A DNA stretch of 64,000 nucleotides from an uncultured Alphaproteobacteria bacterium (lineage in GTDB: Bacteria; Pseudomonadota; Alphaproteobacteria; Rhizobiales; Ancalomicrobiaceae). The DNA is taken from positions 1 through 64,000 of the forward strand of contig CALFRR010000082.1 of assembly GCA_937919435.1 (NCBI GenBank). Reading direction: 5' to 3'. The notes beneath the pieces are model-generated. The model was not told the DNA's origin. It saw only the letters and a list, made by a program, of their open reading frames with translations, and made no database searches. Positions 19,940 to 28,664 of the stretch are shown here, piece after piece. How positions within the stretch are numbered: position 1 is the first letter of the stretch; the number at the start of each line of letters is the position of its first letter. Both the position numbers and the translations under genes were made by a program.

Positions 19940-21182
19940 GCGCCTCCGCACCGAAGAGGCGATCGACGACGCCGCGTCCCGCCGCCCGGCCGGTCGAGAA
20001 ACAGGCCTGCAGCAGATAGCCGCCGGTCGGCGCCTCCCAGTCGAGCATCTCGCCGGCGACGAACACCCCGGGCAGCTTCTTCAGCATGAAGTGCTCGTCG
20101 ACCTCGTCGAAGCGGATGCCGCCGGCCGAGGAGATCGCCCGCTCGATGCCGTTCGCCGCGACGATGGTCAGCGGCACGTCCTTGACCAGCCGGGCGAGGG
20201 CGGCGGGATCCTCGGGCAGCGTCCGGCCGCCCCCCTCGCGCAGCAGGCCGATCGCCACCGGCGGCAGGTGCAGCGCCTTGCGGATCCGGTTGGAGACGGT
20301 GTCGCCGCGCCGGCCGGTGGCGGCGAGGGCGGCGACGATCTCGCGTGCGTCGAGCCCGACCTTCAGGTCGAGGCGCACTTCGACCGGACCGGAAGCGGCG
20401 ATCGCATCGCGCAGGGCGGCCGAGATCTGGTAGACGGCCCCGCCCTCCAGCCCGTCGGCGGTGACCGTCGCCTCGCCGACCACGGTCTCGCCGCCGAAGC
20501 GGATGCCCAGCCGCTTCAGCGGTTCCCCGGCGAAACGGTCGCGGAAGATCTCCGACCAGCCGACCCGGAAGCCGCAGTTGGTCGGCCGGAGCGGCGCCAC
20601 CGCGATGCCGGCGGCCTCGAGCATCGCCGTCCAGCGGCCGTCGGAACCGAGCCGCGGCCAGCTCGCGCCGCCGAGCGCCAGCACGACCGCGTCCGCGGCG
20701 ACCGTCTCGGCGGTCCCGTCCGGTCCGACGAGCCGGGCGGCGCCGTCGGCGAAGCCTTCGAACGAGGTGTTCGGCCGGGCGACGACGCCGAGCCGCGCCA
20801 GCCGCGCCAGCCAGGCCCGGAGCAGCGGCGACGCCTTCATCACCGTCGGGAACACCCGGCCGGACGTGCCGACGAAGGTCTCGACGCCGAGATCGGCCGC
20901 CCAGGTCCTGAGCCGCTCCGGCGGGAAGGCGCGGATCGCCGGGGCCAGCCGGTCGCGGGCCGTGCCGTAGCGGGCGAGGAACCGGTCGAGCGGCTCGGTG
21001 TGGGTCAGGTTCAGACCGCCGCGGCCGGCCATCAGGAACTTGCGGGCGAGGCTCGGCATGCGGTCGACGACGGTCACCGCGATCCCGGCCCGGGCGATCA
21101 CTTCGGTCGCGGCGAGCCCCGCCGGGCCGCCGCCGACCACCACCACCCGACGGCCGGTCGCATCGCTGGTCTCGTCGGTCAC
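19920..21182 (-). CDS. NAD(P)/FAD-dependent oxidoreductase, HI0933/BaiN-like
   Basis: A 420-residue flavoprotein. The N-terminal FAD loop is VVVVGGGPAGLAATEVIARAG, followed by the family motif KFLMAGRGGLNLTHTEP; the C-terminal VFVAGEMLDWEAPTGGYLLQACFSTGRAAGRG closes the FAD site. HI0933-like proteins are widespread and mostly uncharacterised; BaiN of gut clostridia reduces bile acid intermediates, which does not predict the substrate here. The GTG start at 21182 is preceded by GGAG at 8 nt. It is divergent from wrbA across a 269-bp gap containing a clean palindrome, and its end overlaps the DUF4202 gene. Confidence 0.87.
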   Translation of the reverse strand: MTDETSDATGRRVVVVGGGPAGLAATEVIARAGIAVTVVDRMPSLARKFLMAGRGGLNLTHTEPLDRFLARYGTARDRLAPAIRAFPPERLRTWAADLGVETFVGTSGRVFPTVMKASPLLRAWLARLARLGVVARPNTSFEGFADGAARLVGPDGTAETVAADAVVLALGGASWPRLGSDGRWTAMLEAAGIAVAPLRPTNCGFRVGWSEIFRDRFAGEPLKRLGIRFGGETVVGEATVTADGLEGGAVYQISAALRDAIAASGPVEVRLDLKVGLDAREIVAALAATGRRGDTVSNRIRKALHLPPVAIGLLREGGGRTLPEDPAALARLVKDVPLTIVAANGIERAISSAGGIRFDEVDEHFMLKKLPGVFVAGEMLDWEAPTGGYLLQACFSTGRAAGRGVVDRLFGAEALTPPMD

Positions 21183-21310
21183 CTGGACATCTCCTCGATC
21201 GCGGTCGCGGCCGCGGATCGCTGCGGGCCGCCTCGCGTCCGCTTGTGGGCCTTCGCGAGGTTCGGCGCAAGGCCGAACGGCGGCCGGACGGCGATCGCCC
21301 GGATCAGTTC

Positions 21311-21333
21311 ATCGTTCGATAACGTCGAACGAT
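21311..21333. promoter_or_regulatory. Perfect 9-bp palindrome upstream of wrbA
   Basis: ATCGTTCGA (21311-21319) and TCGAACGAT (21325-21333) are perfect inverted repeats with a 5-nt spacer, in the divergent region between the flavoprotein gene and wrbA. Size and symmetry fit a dimeric repressor operator. The binding protein is unknown. Confidence 0.5.
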
Positions 21334-21451
21334 CCATCCGATACTCCGGGGATGTACGTAGACACCGGAAAAGGCCAATCTGCACCCCGACGAAACCGAC
21401 GGCGACGGACGCGCGTGCGATCCGACCGCCCGATGATCCGGGAGACGGACG

Positions 21452-22051
21452 ATGGCGAAGGTGCTGGTGCTCTATTATTCGACCTACGGCCACATCGAGA
21501 CGATGGCGAACGCGGTCGCCGAAGGGGCTCGCGCGGCCGGTGCCGAGGTGGCGGTGAAGCGGGTGCCGGAGACGGTGCCGGAAGAGATCGCCAAGGGTGC
21601 CCACTTCAAGCTCGATCAGGCGGCCCCGGTGGCGACCGTCGACGAACTCGCCGACTACGACGCGATCGTCTTCGGCGCGCCGACCCGCTTCGGCACGGTC
21701 GCCTCGCAGATGCGCAGCTTCATCGACCAGACCGGCGGCCTGTGGTTCACCGGCAAGCTGATCGGCAAGGTCGGCTCGATCTTCACGTCGTCGGCGACCC
21801 AGCACGGCGGCCAGGAATCGACCATTCTCGGCTTCCTGCCGACGCTGCTCCACCACGGCATGGTGGTGGTCGGCCTGCCCTATTCGTTCGCCGGCCAGAT
21901 GGGCCTCGACGAGATCAAGGGCGGCTCGCCCTACGGCGCGACGACCATCTCCGACGGCGACGGCTCGCGCCAGCCCTCGGCGGTCGAGCTCGACGCCGCC
22001 CGCTTCCAGGGCCGTCACGTCGCCGAGATCGCGGCCAAGATCGCCGGCTGA
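21452..22051 (+). CDS. wrbA: NAD(P)H:quinone oxidoreductase type IV (WrbA)
   Basis: A 199-residue flavodoxin-fold enzyme reducing quinones by two electrons with FMN and NAD(P)[24 protein letters not shown] is the FMN phosphate loop; [25 protein letters not shown] and [14 protein letters not shown] are WrbA signatures, as is [18 protein letters not shown] near the end. Length is standard. GGGAG precedes the ATG. A palindromic candidate operator lies about 120 nt upstream, and a strong hairpin terminator follows. Confidence 0.96.
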   Translation: MAKVLVLYYSTYGHIETMANAVAEGARAAGAEVAVKRVPETVPEEIAKGAHFKLDQAAPVATVDELADYDAIVFGAPTRFGTVASQMRSFIDQTGGLWFTGKLIGKVGSIFTSSATQHGGQESTILGFLPTLLHHGMVVVGLPYSFAGQMGLDEIKGGSPYGATTISDGDGSRQPSAVELDAARFQGRHVAEIAAKIAG

Positions 22052-22080
22052 TCGCCGGACGTCTCGACCCGTCCGAACGA

Positions 22081-22116
22081 GAAAACCCCGCCGATCGACC
22101 GATCGGCGGGGTTTTC
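22081..22116. terminator. Bidirectional intrinsic terminator
   Basis: A perfect 16-bp stem (22081-22096 with 22101-22116) around a GACC loop, with A-rich and U-rich ends (GAAAACCCC and GGGGTTTTC) that give a U-tract on both strands. It serves the convergent wrbA and acyltransferase-ligase genes. Confidence 0.93.
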
Positions 22117-22141
22117 AATTGTCCCGATGCGCCACCGGCGA

Positions 22142-25100
22142 TCAGGCGAAGCCCGCGGCCTCGCGCACCTGGCGGCTCAGCGTGAGATTGTCGATCTTGC
22201 CGGTGCCGAGCAGCGGCAGCGCCTCGCGCCAGACCACTTCCGAAGGGATCATCAGTTCGGAGAGACCGACCGCCCTGGCGCCGGCGATCAGCTCGTCGCG
22301 GGTCGAGCCCTCGCGGGTGGTGACCAGCACGATGCGCTCGCCCTTCTTCGGATCGGGGACCGCGGCGGCGGCGGACTGGGCCTCCGGCCAGAGCGCGGCG
22401 ACGAACTTCTCGATCGCCGCCAGCGAGACCATCTCGCCGCCGATCTTGGCGAAACGCTTGGCCCGGCCGAGGATGGTGACGTAGCCCTCGGCATCGATGT
22501 CGACGATGTCGCCGGTGTCGTGCCAGCCCTCGTTCGGCGGTTCCAGCACGCCGGGATTCTCCGCCCGGAGATAGCCGAGCATGACGTTGGGGCCGCGCAG
22601 ATAGAGGCGTCCGCCCTCGTCGATGCCGTCGATCGGCTCGACCCGGGCCTCGAGGCCGGGCAACACCCGGCCGACCGTGCCGAAGCGGTTGAACATCGGC
22701 GTGTTGACCGCCACCACCGGCGCGGTCTCGGTGACCCCGTAGCCTTCCAGGATGCGCAGGCCGAACTTCTCCATCCACACCCGGCGGGTCGATTCCTTGA
22801 CCGGCTCGGCACCGGCGACGACCAGACGCAGCGAGCGGAAGTCGTAGGGGTGGGCGGCGCGGGCATAGCCGGTGAGGAATGTGTCGGTGCCGAACAACAC
22901 GGTGGCGTTGAAGCCGTAGACCAGTTCCGGCACCACCCGGTAGTGGAGCGGCGAGGGATAGAGGAAAATCGGCAGGCCCGAGGTGAGCGGCAGCAGGAAG
23001 GCGCCGGTCAGGCCGAAGGAATGGAACAGCGGCAGCACGTTGAGCACCCGGTCAGCGCGGCCGAAGTCGACCCGGGCGGCGATCTGGGCGATGTTGGCGA
23101 GCACGTTGCGCGACGACAGCACCACCCCCTTCGGGGTCCCCTCGGAGCCCGAGGTGAACAGCACCGCCATCGCGTCGTCGGCCTTGCGGCGGTGGATCGG
23201 GTGCTTCCACAGGAGCAGCCCCTCGATCTTGTCGAGGGTGCCGATGGTGGGGCGCACGTCCTCCAGATAGACGATCTCGACGTGCGGGCTCAGATGGGCG
23301 ATCAGGTCCTCGAGCCGGCCCTTCTCGACGAAGGCGCGGGAGGTGACGATCGCCCCGAGCTCCGCCGCTCTGGCCGCGGCCAGCACCGCCGCCGGTCCGG
23401 CCGAGAAGTTGATCATCGCCGGGACCCGGCCGGCCGAGTGCAGCCCCAGGAAGGTCGCCGCGGCGGCATTGGCGTTGGGCAGCATCAGACCGATGCAGCG
23501 GCCCTTCGGGGCCAGATGTTCGAGCTTGCGGCCGAGGACGCGGGCGCCGATCAGCAGCTTGCGGTAGGTCATCGAGCCGGTCATCGGATCGACCAGCGCG
23601 ACCCGTCCCGGCGAATGGTCGATCGCCGCCCTGACCACCTGGCGGAACACCGACCGGTCGGTGTCGGTGGTGCGCCAGATCAGGTCGGACATCACGTCGT
23701 AGAGGGCGTTGCCGGCGGCCCGGCGGCGGGCCCGGCCGACCAGTTCGGGCGCGACCTCGAGCCGGCGTCCGGGCAGCACGGTGACCCGGACCTTCGGGAA
23801 CAGCCGGCGGCGGACCTGCGACGGGTCGAGCCGCGAGAACGGCGTCTGCTCGAGCCCTTCCAGGCGCACCGGTACCACCAGCGCATCGGTGCGCAGCGCC
23901 ACCAGACCGGCGCCGTCGTAGACCTTCATCAGCGATCCGGTGACGGTGAGCCGGCCCTCCGGGAAGATCACCAGCGGATCGCCGGTCTCCACCGCGTGGA
24001 TCAGCGAACGGGTCGCCATCGGGCGGGTCGGCTCGATCGGCAGGGCGCGGACCAGTGGCAGGAAGGGACGCACCCACCAGCGGGTGGCGATGCCGCTGTC
24101 GATGGCGAAGATCGGGGTCCGCTCCATCAACGCCAGCGCCAGCGTCGCATCGAGGAAACTGACGTGGTTCAGCGCCACGACGGTGCGATTGGGCAGGTTG
24201 ACGAGGTTCTCGGCACCGATCACCTCGACCCGGAAGGCGACGCGGTAGGCGAGGAACAGCAGATCGCGCAGCGGGTTGGTCGGCAGGGTCGCCCACACCG
24301 CGACGGCGACGGCGAGCGAGGCGAGGCCGATGCCGACGAGCAGCGGCACGATGCCGACCCCGGCCGCCTGGAGGGCGGCGACGAGGAGGCTCGACACGGT
24401 CATGAAGGCGGCGTTGAGAACGTTGACCGCGGCCACCACCCGGGCTCGCCGGTCGGCGTCGGCCCAGGCCTGGAGGGCGGCGAAGACCGGCACCACGAAC
24501 AACCCACCGGCCGCCGCCAGCACCGCCAGATCGACGGCGAGGCGCAGACCGCCGTGCATCTCGGTGAAGGCGAGGAAGCCGATCGGCGCGCCGGCGGGCG
24601 GCAGATGGAACACCGTCCAGGCCGCGTCGAGGGCGGAGAGACCGATCAGCAGGCCGGCGATCGGCGTGGTGACCAGCACGATCCGGTGGCCGGAGAGCCA
24701 GGCGGCGAGGCCGGAACCGAGGGCGATGGCGATCGCGAAGACGGCGAGGAAGCCGGTGACCAGTTCCTCGGTGCCGCCGATCGCGCCTTCGACCAGCGGC
24801 GGCAGCAGCGACAGGACCACCGCACCGACCGCCCAGAACCAGCTCGACACCAGTCCCGCCCAGAACAGCCGCGGCTTCTCGCGGAGGTCGGCGAGGAGCT
24901 CGAAGGTCGAGGCGACGACGTTCCAACGCACCTTCAGATCGGGCGCGGCCCGTCCGGTCGGCGGAATCCGACGGGCGGCGGCATAGGCGGCGGCGGCGAA
25001 GCCGATCATCACGACCGACAGGATCGTCGGCGATCCGCCGCCGGCACCGGCGAGGCCGCCGAGCACCGTGCCGATCAGGATGGCGAGAAACGTCGCACCC

Positions 25101-25534
25101 TCGATCAGCGCGTTGCCGGCGAGCAATTCGCCGCGGTCGAGATGGTCGGGCAGGATGCCGTACTTGATCGGACCGAACAGCGCGGCGATCAGCCCGAAAC
25201 CGGCGAGCGCGGCGAACAGGATCGGGATCGAGGCGAGGACGAAGCCGGCGACCGCGACCGCGGCGACGGCGATCTCGAAGGCCTTCAGGCGGCGTGCCAC
25301 CAGTGCCTTGTCGTGACGATCGGCGAGTTCACCACCCAGGCCGGAGAAGAGAAAGAACGGCGCCATCAGAACGGCGGCGGCGAGCGTCACCAACGGCCCG
25401 GACTTTTCCGGCCCCACATGGAACAGGATCAGCAGAACCAGGGCGTTCTTGAGGAAATTGTCATCGAGTGCCGAGAAGAACTGACACCAGAAGATCCCGG
25501 CGAACCGCCGAGAAGCGAGGAGCGACTTCGACAT
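22142..25534 (-). CDS. aas: Fused LplT-like MFS transporter / PlsC acyltransferase / acyl-ACP synthetase (Aas)
   Basis: A single 1130-residue polypeptide with three parts. Residues 1 to about 400 are a 12-helix MFS segment beginning FAGIFWCQFFSALDDNFLKNALV, like the lysophospholipid flippase LplT. About 420-640 is a PlsC acyltransferase with NHVSFLDATLAL (HX4D) and FPEGRLTVTGSLMK. About 660-1130 is an AMP-forming ligase with VLFTSGSEGTPKGVVLSSRN, GYGVTETAPV and the YLRGPNVMLGYLR and DTGDI segments. Together they would import lysophospholipid, activate a fatty acid on ACP and re-acylate the lipid. In E. coli lplT and aas are separate; fusions occur in other proteobacteria. The ATG at 25534 follows GGGAG and begins the MFS domain. 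Confidence 0.93.
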   Translation of the reverse strand: MSKSLLASRRFAGIFWCQFFSALDDNFLKNALVLLILFHVGPEKSGPLVTLAAAVLMAPFFLFSGLGGELADRHDKALVARRLKAFEIAVAAVAVAGFVLASIPILFAALAGFGLIAALFGPIKYGILPDHLDRGELLAGNALIEGATFLAILIGTVLGGLAGAGGGSPTILSVVMIGFAAAAYAAARRIPPTGRAAPDLKVRWNVVASTFELLADLREKPRLFWAGLVSSWFWAVGAVVLSLLPPLVEGAIGGTEELVTGFLAVFAIAIALGSGLAAWLSGHRIVLVTTPIAGLLIGLSALDAAWTVFHLPPAGAPIGFLAFTEMHGGLRLAVDLAVLAAAGGLFVVPVFAALQAWADADRRARVVAAVNVLNAAFMTVSSLLVAALQAAGVGIVPLLVGIGLASLAVAVAVWATLPTNPLRDLLFLAYRVAFRVEVIGAENLVNLPNRTVVALNHVSFLDATLALALMERTPIFAIDSGIATRWWVRPFLPLVRALPIEPTRPMATRSLIHAVETGDPLVIFPEGRLTVTGSLMKVYDGAGLVALRTDALVVPVRLEGLEQTPFSRLDPSQVRRRLFPKVRVTVLPGRRLEVAPELVGRARRRAAGNALYDVMSDLIWRTTDTDRSVFRQVVRAAIDHSPGRVALVDPMTGSMTYRKLLIGARVLGRKLEHLAPKGRCIGLMLPNANAAAATFLGLHSAGRVPAMINFSAGPAAVLAAARAAELGAIVTSRAFVEKGRLEDLIAHLSPHVEIVYLEDVRPTIGTLDKIEGLLLWKHPIHRRKADDAMAVLFTSGSEGTPKGVVLSSRNVLANIAQIAARVDFGRADRVLNVLPLFHSFGLTGAFLLPLTSGLPIFLYPSPLHYRVVPELVYGFNATVLFGTDTFLTGYARAAHPYDFRSLRLVVAGAEPVKESTRRVWMEKFGLRILEGYGVTETAPVVAVNTPMFNRFGTVGRVLPGLEARVEPIDGIDEGGRLYLRGPNVMLGYLRAENPGVLEPPNEGWHDTGDIVDIDAEGYVTILGRAKRFAKIGGEMVSLAAIEKFVAALWPEAQSAAAAVPDPKKGERIVLVTTREGSTRDELIAGARAVGLSELMIPSEVVWREALPLLGTGKIDNLTLSRQVREAAGFA

Positions 25535-25840
25535 CACTGGCTCCCGAGGAGGCATCCTGAAGCGGATCTGCGGGCGTCGATACGTGGAGCGCTCGCCGGG
25601 CCGTCGATCCGGGGCTGGTGAGGCCGGTTCGGCGCATCCGTCGCGGCCCGCGGCAGGCCTCCCGATCCCTTTTTCTGAACAACGTTCACAATACGATACA
25701 CGAAGCCGCAGACGAGGCAAGAGCGAACTCGTGCCGGAGCGCCCGCATCCGCGATGGCCCGGACCGACACGGCCTGCGTGCTGGTCCGCCGATCCTCGCC
25801 GGTCTATAGGAACGAGACGACGTATGAAATGGAGGACTCG
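25535..25840. promoter_or_regulatory. Divergent promoter region with TGAAC-N3-GTTCA palindrome
   Basis: This 306-bp gap separates the acyltransferase fusion and the NhaD-like gene. It contains TGAAC-AAC-GTTCA (25676-25688), flanked by CCTTTTTC and ACAATACGATAC, an AT-rich promoter-like stretch. No convincing small gene is present. The palindrome is a candidate operator; the regulator is not identifiable from the window. Confidence 0.45.
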
Positions 25841-27295
25841 ATGGAAGGCCGTCCCGGGAATTGCAGGAACGCGTGGGCGAATCGATTCGGTCGAGCGATC
25901 GCCTCCGGGGTGGTGGGACTCTTCGCCACGATGTCTCCGGCGGTGGCCGCCGGTTTCGACGGAGCCCACCTCGGCGTCATCTGGGCACTTCCCTTCGTCG
26001 GCACCCTCCTGTCGATCGCCCTCTTCCCGCTTCTCGCCCCGCACTTCTGGCATCACCACTTCGGCAAGGTCGCCGCGGGCTGGGGTCTCGCGTTCCTGGT
26101 TCCCTTCGTCCTCGCCTACGGACCGGGCGTCGCGGTTCACGAGGCGCTGCACGTCCTGTTCCTCGAGTATCTGCCGTTCGTCATCGTGCTCGGAGCCCTG
26201 TTCACGATCGCCGGCGGCATCCTGGTGCGCGGCAACCTCCACGGCAGCCCGGCCCTGAACACCGGCCTGCTGGCACTCGGGACGTTTCTCGCCTCGCTGA
26301 TCGGAACCACCGGTGCCTCGATGGTGCTGATCCGGCCGCTGCTGCGGGCCAACGACGGTCGCCGGCATTCGGTCCATGTCGTCGTCTTCTTCATCTTCCT
26401 GGTGTCCAACATCGGCGGCGCTCTGACCCCGCTCGGTGACCCGCCGCTGTTCCTCGGCTATCTGCAGGGCGTGTCGTTCTTCTGGACGACCCGCAACGTC
26501 TTCGACGAGATGCTGATCGTCTCGCTCGCCCTGCTCGGCCTGTTCTGGATCGTCGACGGGTGGCTCTATCGGCGGGACGCCACCTTCCGGCCGCTTCCCG
26601 ATCCGACCCCGGACACGAAGGGCATCTCGATCTGCGGCAAGGCGAACTTCGCCCTGCTCGGGTTGGTGGTGGCGGCGGTGCTGATGTCGGGGTCGTGGGA
26701 CCCGGAGATCACCTTCGACGTCGCCGGCATCCGGCTCGAGCTGCAGAACGTGCTGCGCGACGCGATCCTGATCGGCGCCGGCCTCGCCTCGCTCGCCCTG
26801 ACGCCGAAGGGCCTGCGCGAGGAGAACGGCTTCAACTGGGATCCGATCCTCGAGGTGGCCAAGCTGTTCGCCGGCATCTTCCTCACCATGGTGCCGGTGA
26901 TCGCGATGCTCAAGGCGGCCGGCGACGGCGCCTTCGCCCCGCTGGTGGCGCTGGTCGAGCGTGCCGACGGGACCTCCGACGTCCGCATGTACTTCTGGCT
27001 GACCGGCTTCCTGTCGTCGTTCCTCGACAACGCCCCGACCTATCTGGTGTTCTTCAACCTCGCCGGCGGCGATCCGGTCGAACTGATGGGGAAATCGGCG
27101 GCGGTGCTGGCGGCGATCTCGTGCGGTGCGGTGTTCATGGGCGCCAACACCTACATCGGCAACGCCCCGAACTTCATGGTCAAGGCGATCGCCGAGAAGA
27201 GCGGCATCTCGATGCCGAGTTTCTTCGGCTACATGGCGTGGTCGGGCGGCATCCTGGTGCCGATCTTCATCGTCCTCACGTTCCTCCGGTTCTAG
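25841..27295 (+). CDS. NhaD-like sodium:proton antiporter (ArsB/NhaD, CitM superfamily)
   Basis: A 484-residue inner-membrane protein with about 12 hydrophobic helices. Family landmarks are ALPFVGTLLSIALFPLLAPHFWHHHFGKVAA, GTTGASMVLIRPLLRAN, LVSNIGGALTPLGDPPLFLGYLQGV, FLSSFLDNAPTYLVFFN and FMGANTYIGNAPNFMVKAIAEK. The two re-entrant-like NxGG..TPxGDPP and NAPNF motifs are typical of this ion transporter superfamily; sodium/proton exchange is the usual annotation, though carboxylate transport is possible. The ATG at 25841 is chosen because GGAGG sits 5 nt upstream; the first 25 residues would then form a signal-anchor-like start. Divergent from the acyltransferase fusion. Confidence 0.85.
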   Translation: MEGRPGNCRNAWANRFGRAIASGVVGLFATMSPAVAAGFDGAHLGVIWALPFVGTLLSIALFPLLAPHFWHHHFGKVAAGWGLAFLVPFVLAYGPGVAVHEALHVLFLEYLPFVIVLGALFTIAGGILVRGNLHGSPALNTGLLALGTFLASLIGTTGASMVLIRPLLRANDGRRHSVHVVVFFIFLVSNIGGALTPLGDPPLFLGYLQGVSFFWTTRNVFDEMLIVSLALLGLFWIVDGWLYRRDATFRPLPDPTPDTKGISICGKANFALLGLVVAAVLMSGSWDPEITFDVAGIRLELQNVLRDAILIGAGLASLALTPKGLREENGFNWDPILEVAKLFAGIFLTMVPVIAMLKAAGDGAFAPLVALVERADGTSDVRMYFWLTGFLSSFLDNAPTYLVFFNLAGGDPVELMGKSAAVLAAISCGAVFMGANTYIGNAPNFMVKAIAEKSGISMPSFFGYMAWSGGILVPIFIVLTFLRF

Positions 27296-27336
27296 GCGAC
27301 GGCCCGACCGACGGAGCGAGGTGCGGGGAGGGATCC

Positions 27337-27885
27337 GTGGACGACGATTTCGCATCCGCGCCGGCTCCCGCCGAACCGCCGCCGCGGCGACCGGAGGAGA
27401 CCCGGCTGGTCCTCAGAGGGGTCAGGCGCCACCTGACCCGCCTCGGGCTCGCCGTCGTCGACGAGATGCCGCTCGCCTCGGGGCGCCGGGCCGACGTGGT
27501 CGGTCTCGCCGCCGACGGAGAGATCTGGATCGTCGAAGTGAAGTCGTCGGTCGAGGATTTCCGGGTCGATCACAAGTGGCCGTTCTACCGGCTGCACTGC
27601 GACCGACTGTTCTTCGCCACCAGCCCGCGGGTGCCGCTCGACATCTTTCCCGAAGACTGCGGCCTGATCGTCGCCGATGCCCACGATGCCGAGATCCTGC
27701 GGCCGGCCCCCGAGCATCGGCTCGCCGCGGCGACCCGCAAGGCGACGACCCTGCGCTTCGCCCGGCTCGCCGCGTCACGGCTCCAGGCGCTGATCGATCC
27801 CCGCGATCTCGGCAACGTCGACGTCGAGCGACCACGCGACGGTGGTCCGGCCGCTCACGGACCCGACGGTTCGCAGACGACCTGA
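27337..27885 (+). CDS. mmcB: MmcB family DNA repair protein
   Basis: A 182-residue PD-(D/E)XK nuclease-fold protein. The core is GRRADVVGLAADGEIWIVEVKSS followed by FRVDHKWPFYRLHCDRLFFATSP, supplying the Asp, Glu-X-Lys and basic residues of the fold. MmcB of Caulobacter acts in damage tolerance with ImuA/ImuB and DnaE2, none of which is in this window. The start is GTG at 27337, preceded by GGGGAGGG; no ATG fits. It follows the antiporter gene by 41 nt and converges on the regA-like gene. Confidence 0.87.
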   Translation: MDDDFASAPAPAEPPPRRPEETRLVLRGVRRHLTRLGLAVVDEMPLASGRRADVVGLAADGEIWIVEVKSSVEDFRVDHKWPFYRLHCDRLFFATSPRVPLDIFPEDCGLIVADAHDAEILRPAPEHRLAAATRKATTLRFARLAASRLQALIDPRDLGNVDVERPRDGGPAAHGPDGSQTT

Positions 27886-27949
27886 CCCCGGCGCCGTCCC
27901 GGGGAGCCGGGCACGGCACGCGTTCGATCCATCGCCGCGAAATCGAGGT

Positions 27950-28528
27950 TCAGCGCGGCGCGCGTTTGGCGAGAATGCGCTGGAGGGTGCGCCGGTGCAT
28001 GTTGAGCCGGCGGGCGGTCTCCGAGACGTTGCGCTCGCACAGCTCATAGACCCGCTGGATGTGTTCCCAGCGGACCCGATCGGCCGACATCGGGTTTTCC
28101 GGCGGTTCGGCACGGTCGTCGCCCGACCGCAGCAGCGCCCGCATCACCTCGTCGGCATCGGCCGGCTTGGAGAGATAGTCGACCGCACCGAGCTTCACCG
28201 CGGTCACCGCGGTGGCGATGTTGCCGTAGCCGGTCAGAACCACGGCGCGGGCCTCGGGGCGACGATCGCGCAGGCGCTCGACCACGTCGAGCCCGTTGCC
28301 GTCGCCGAGCCGCATGTCGACGACCGCATAGGCAGGCGGCTTCTGATCCACCGCGGCCAATCCTTCGGCGACGGAACCCGCCGAGGTCACGGCAAAACCG
28401 CGTGTTTCCATCGCCCTTGCCAACCTCTGGAGGAAAGCCTTGTCGTCCTCGACGATCAGCAGGGATTTCTCGGCGTCGGCGGCTTCCGAAACCGGCTGTT
28501 CCGTCATCGCCGTGGCCCGTCCTTCCAT
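27950..28528 (-). CDS. regA: RegA/ActR/PrrA-type response regulator
   Basis: A 192-residue redox response regulator. The receiver has the acidic pair in LLIVEDDKAFLQRLARAM, phospho-acceptor Asp in YAVVDMRLGDGNGLDVVERL, the conserved Thr in AVVLTGYG and Lys in YLSKPADADE. A Pro/Glu linker leads to a Fis-type helix-turn-helix, DRVRWEHIQRVYELCERNVSETARRLNMHRRTLQRILAKRAPR, nearly identical in style to ActR/PrrA. The ATG at 28528 has GGAGAAG upstream. The cognate kinase gene lies 136 nt upstream on the same strand, so they are probably one transcript or closely co-regulated. Confidence 0.93.
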   Translation of the reverse strand: MEGRATAMTEQPVSEAADAEKSLLIVEDDKAFLQRLARAMETRGFAVTSAGSVAEGLAAVDQKPPAYAVVDMRLGDGNGLDVVERLRDRRPEARAVVLTGYGNIATAVTAVKLGAVDYLSKPADADEVMRALLRSGDDRAEPPENPMSADRVRWEHIQRVYELCERNVSETARRLNMHRRTLQRILAKRAPR

Positions 28529-28664
28529 GGGTACTTCTCCGTGTCGGTCATCCGACCCCCGGTTATGCCTCCGGGCAGCCCGGCGTTGCTTCCGGGTCGA
28601 CGGATAGTATGGCCAAAACCCCGTCGGAACAATCCCTGACATTCATGGCGGGGATGTTCCTGCC

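Noticed and set aside
22127..25621. Very long open frame on the plus strand opposite the acyltransferase fusion
   Set aside because: Its translation is Arg/Asp/Gly/His-rich low complexity with no motifs, the usual antisense shadow of a GC-rich gene; the minus-strand frame has clear MFS, PlsC and ligase motifs.
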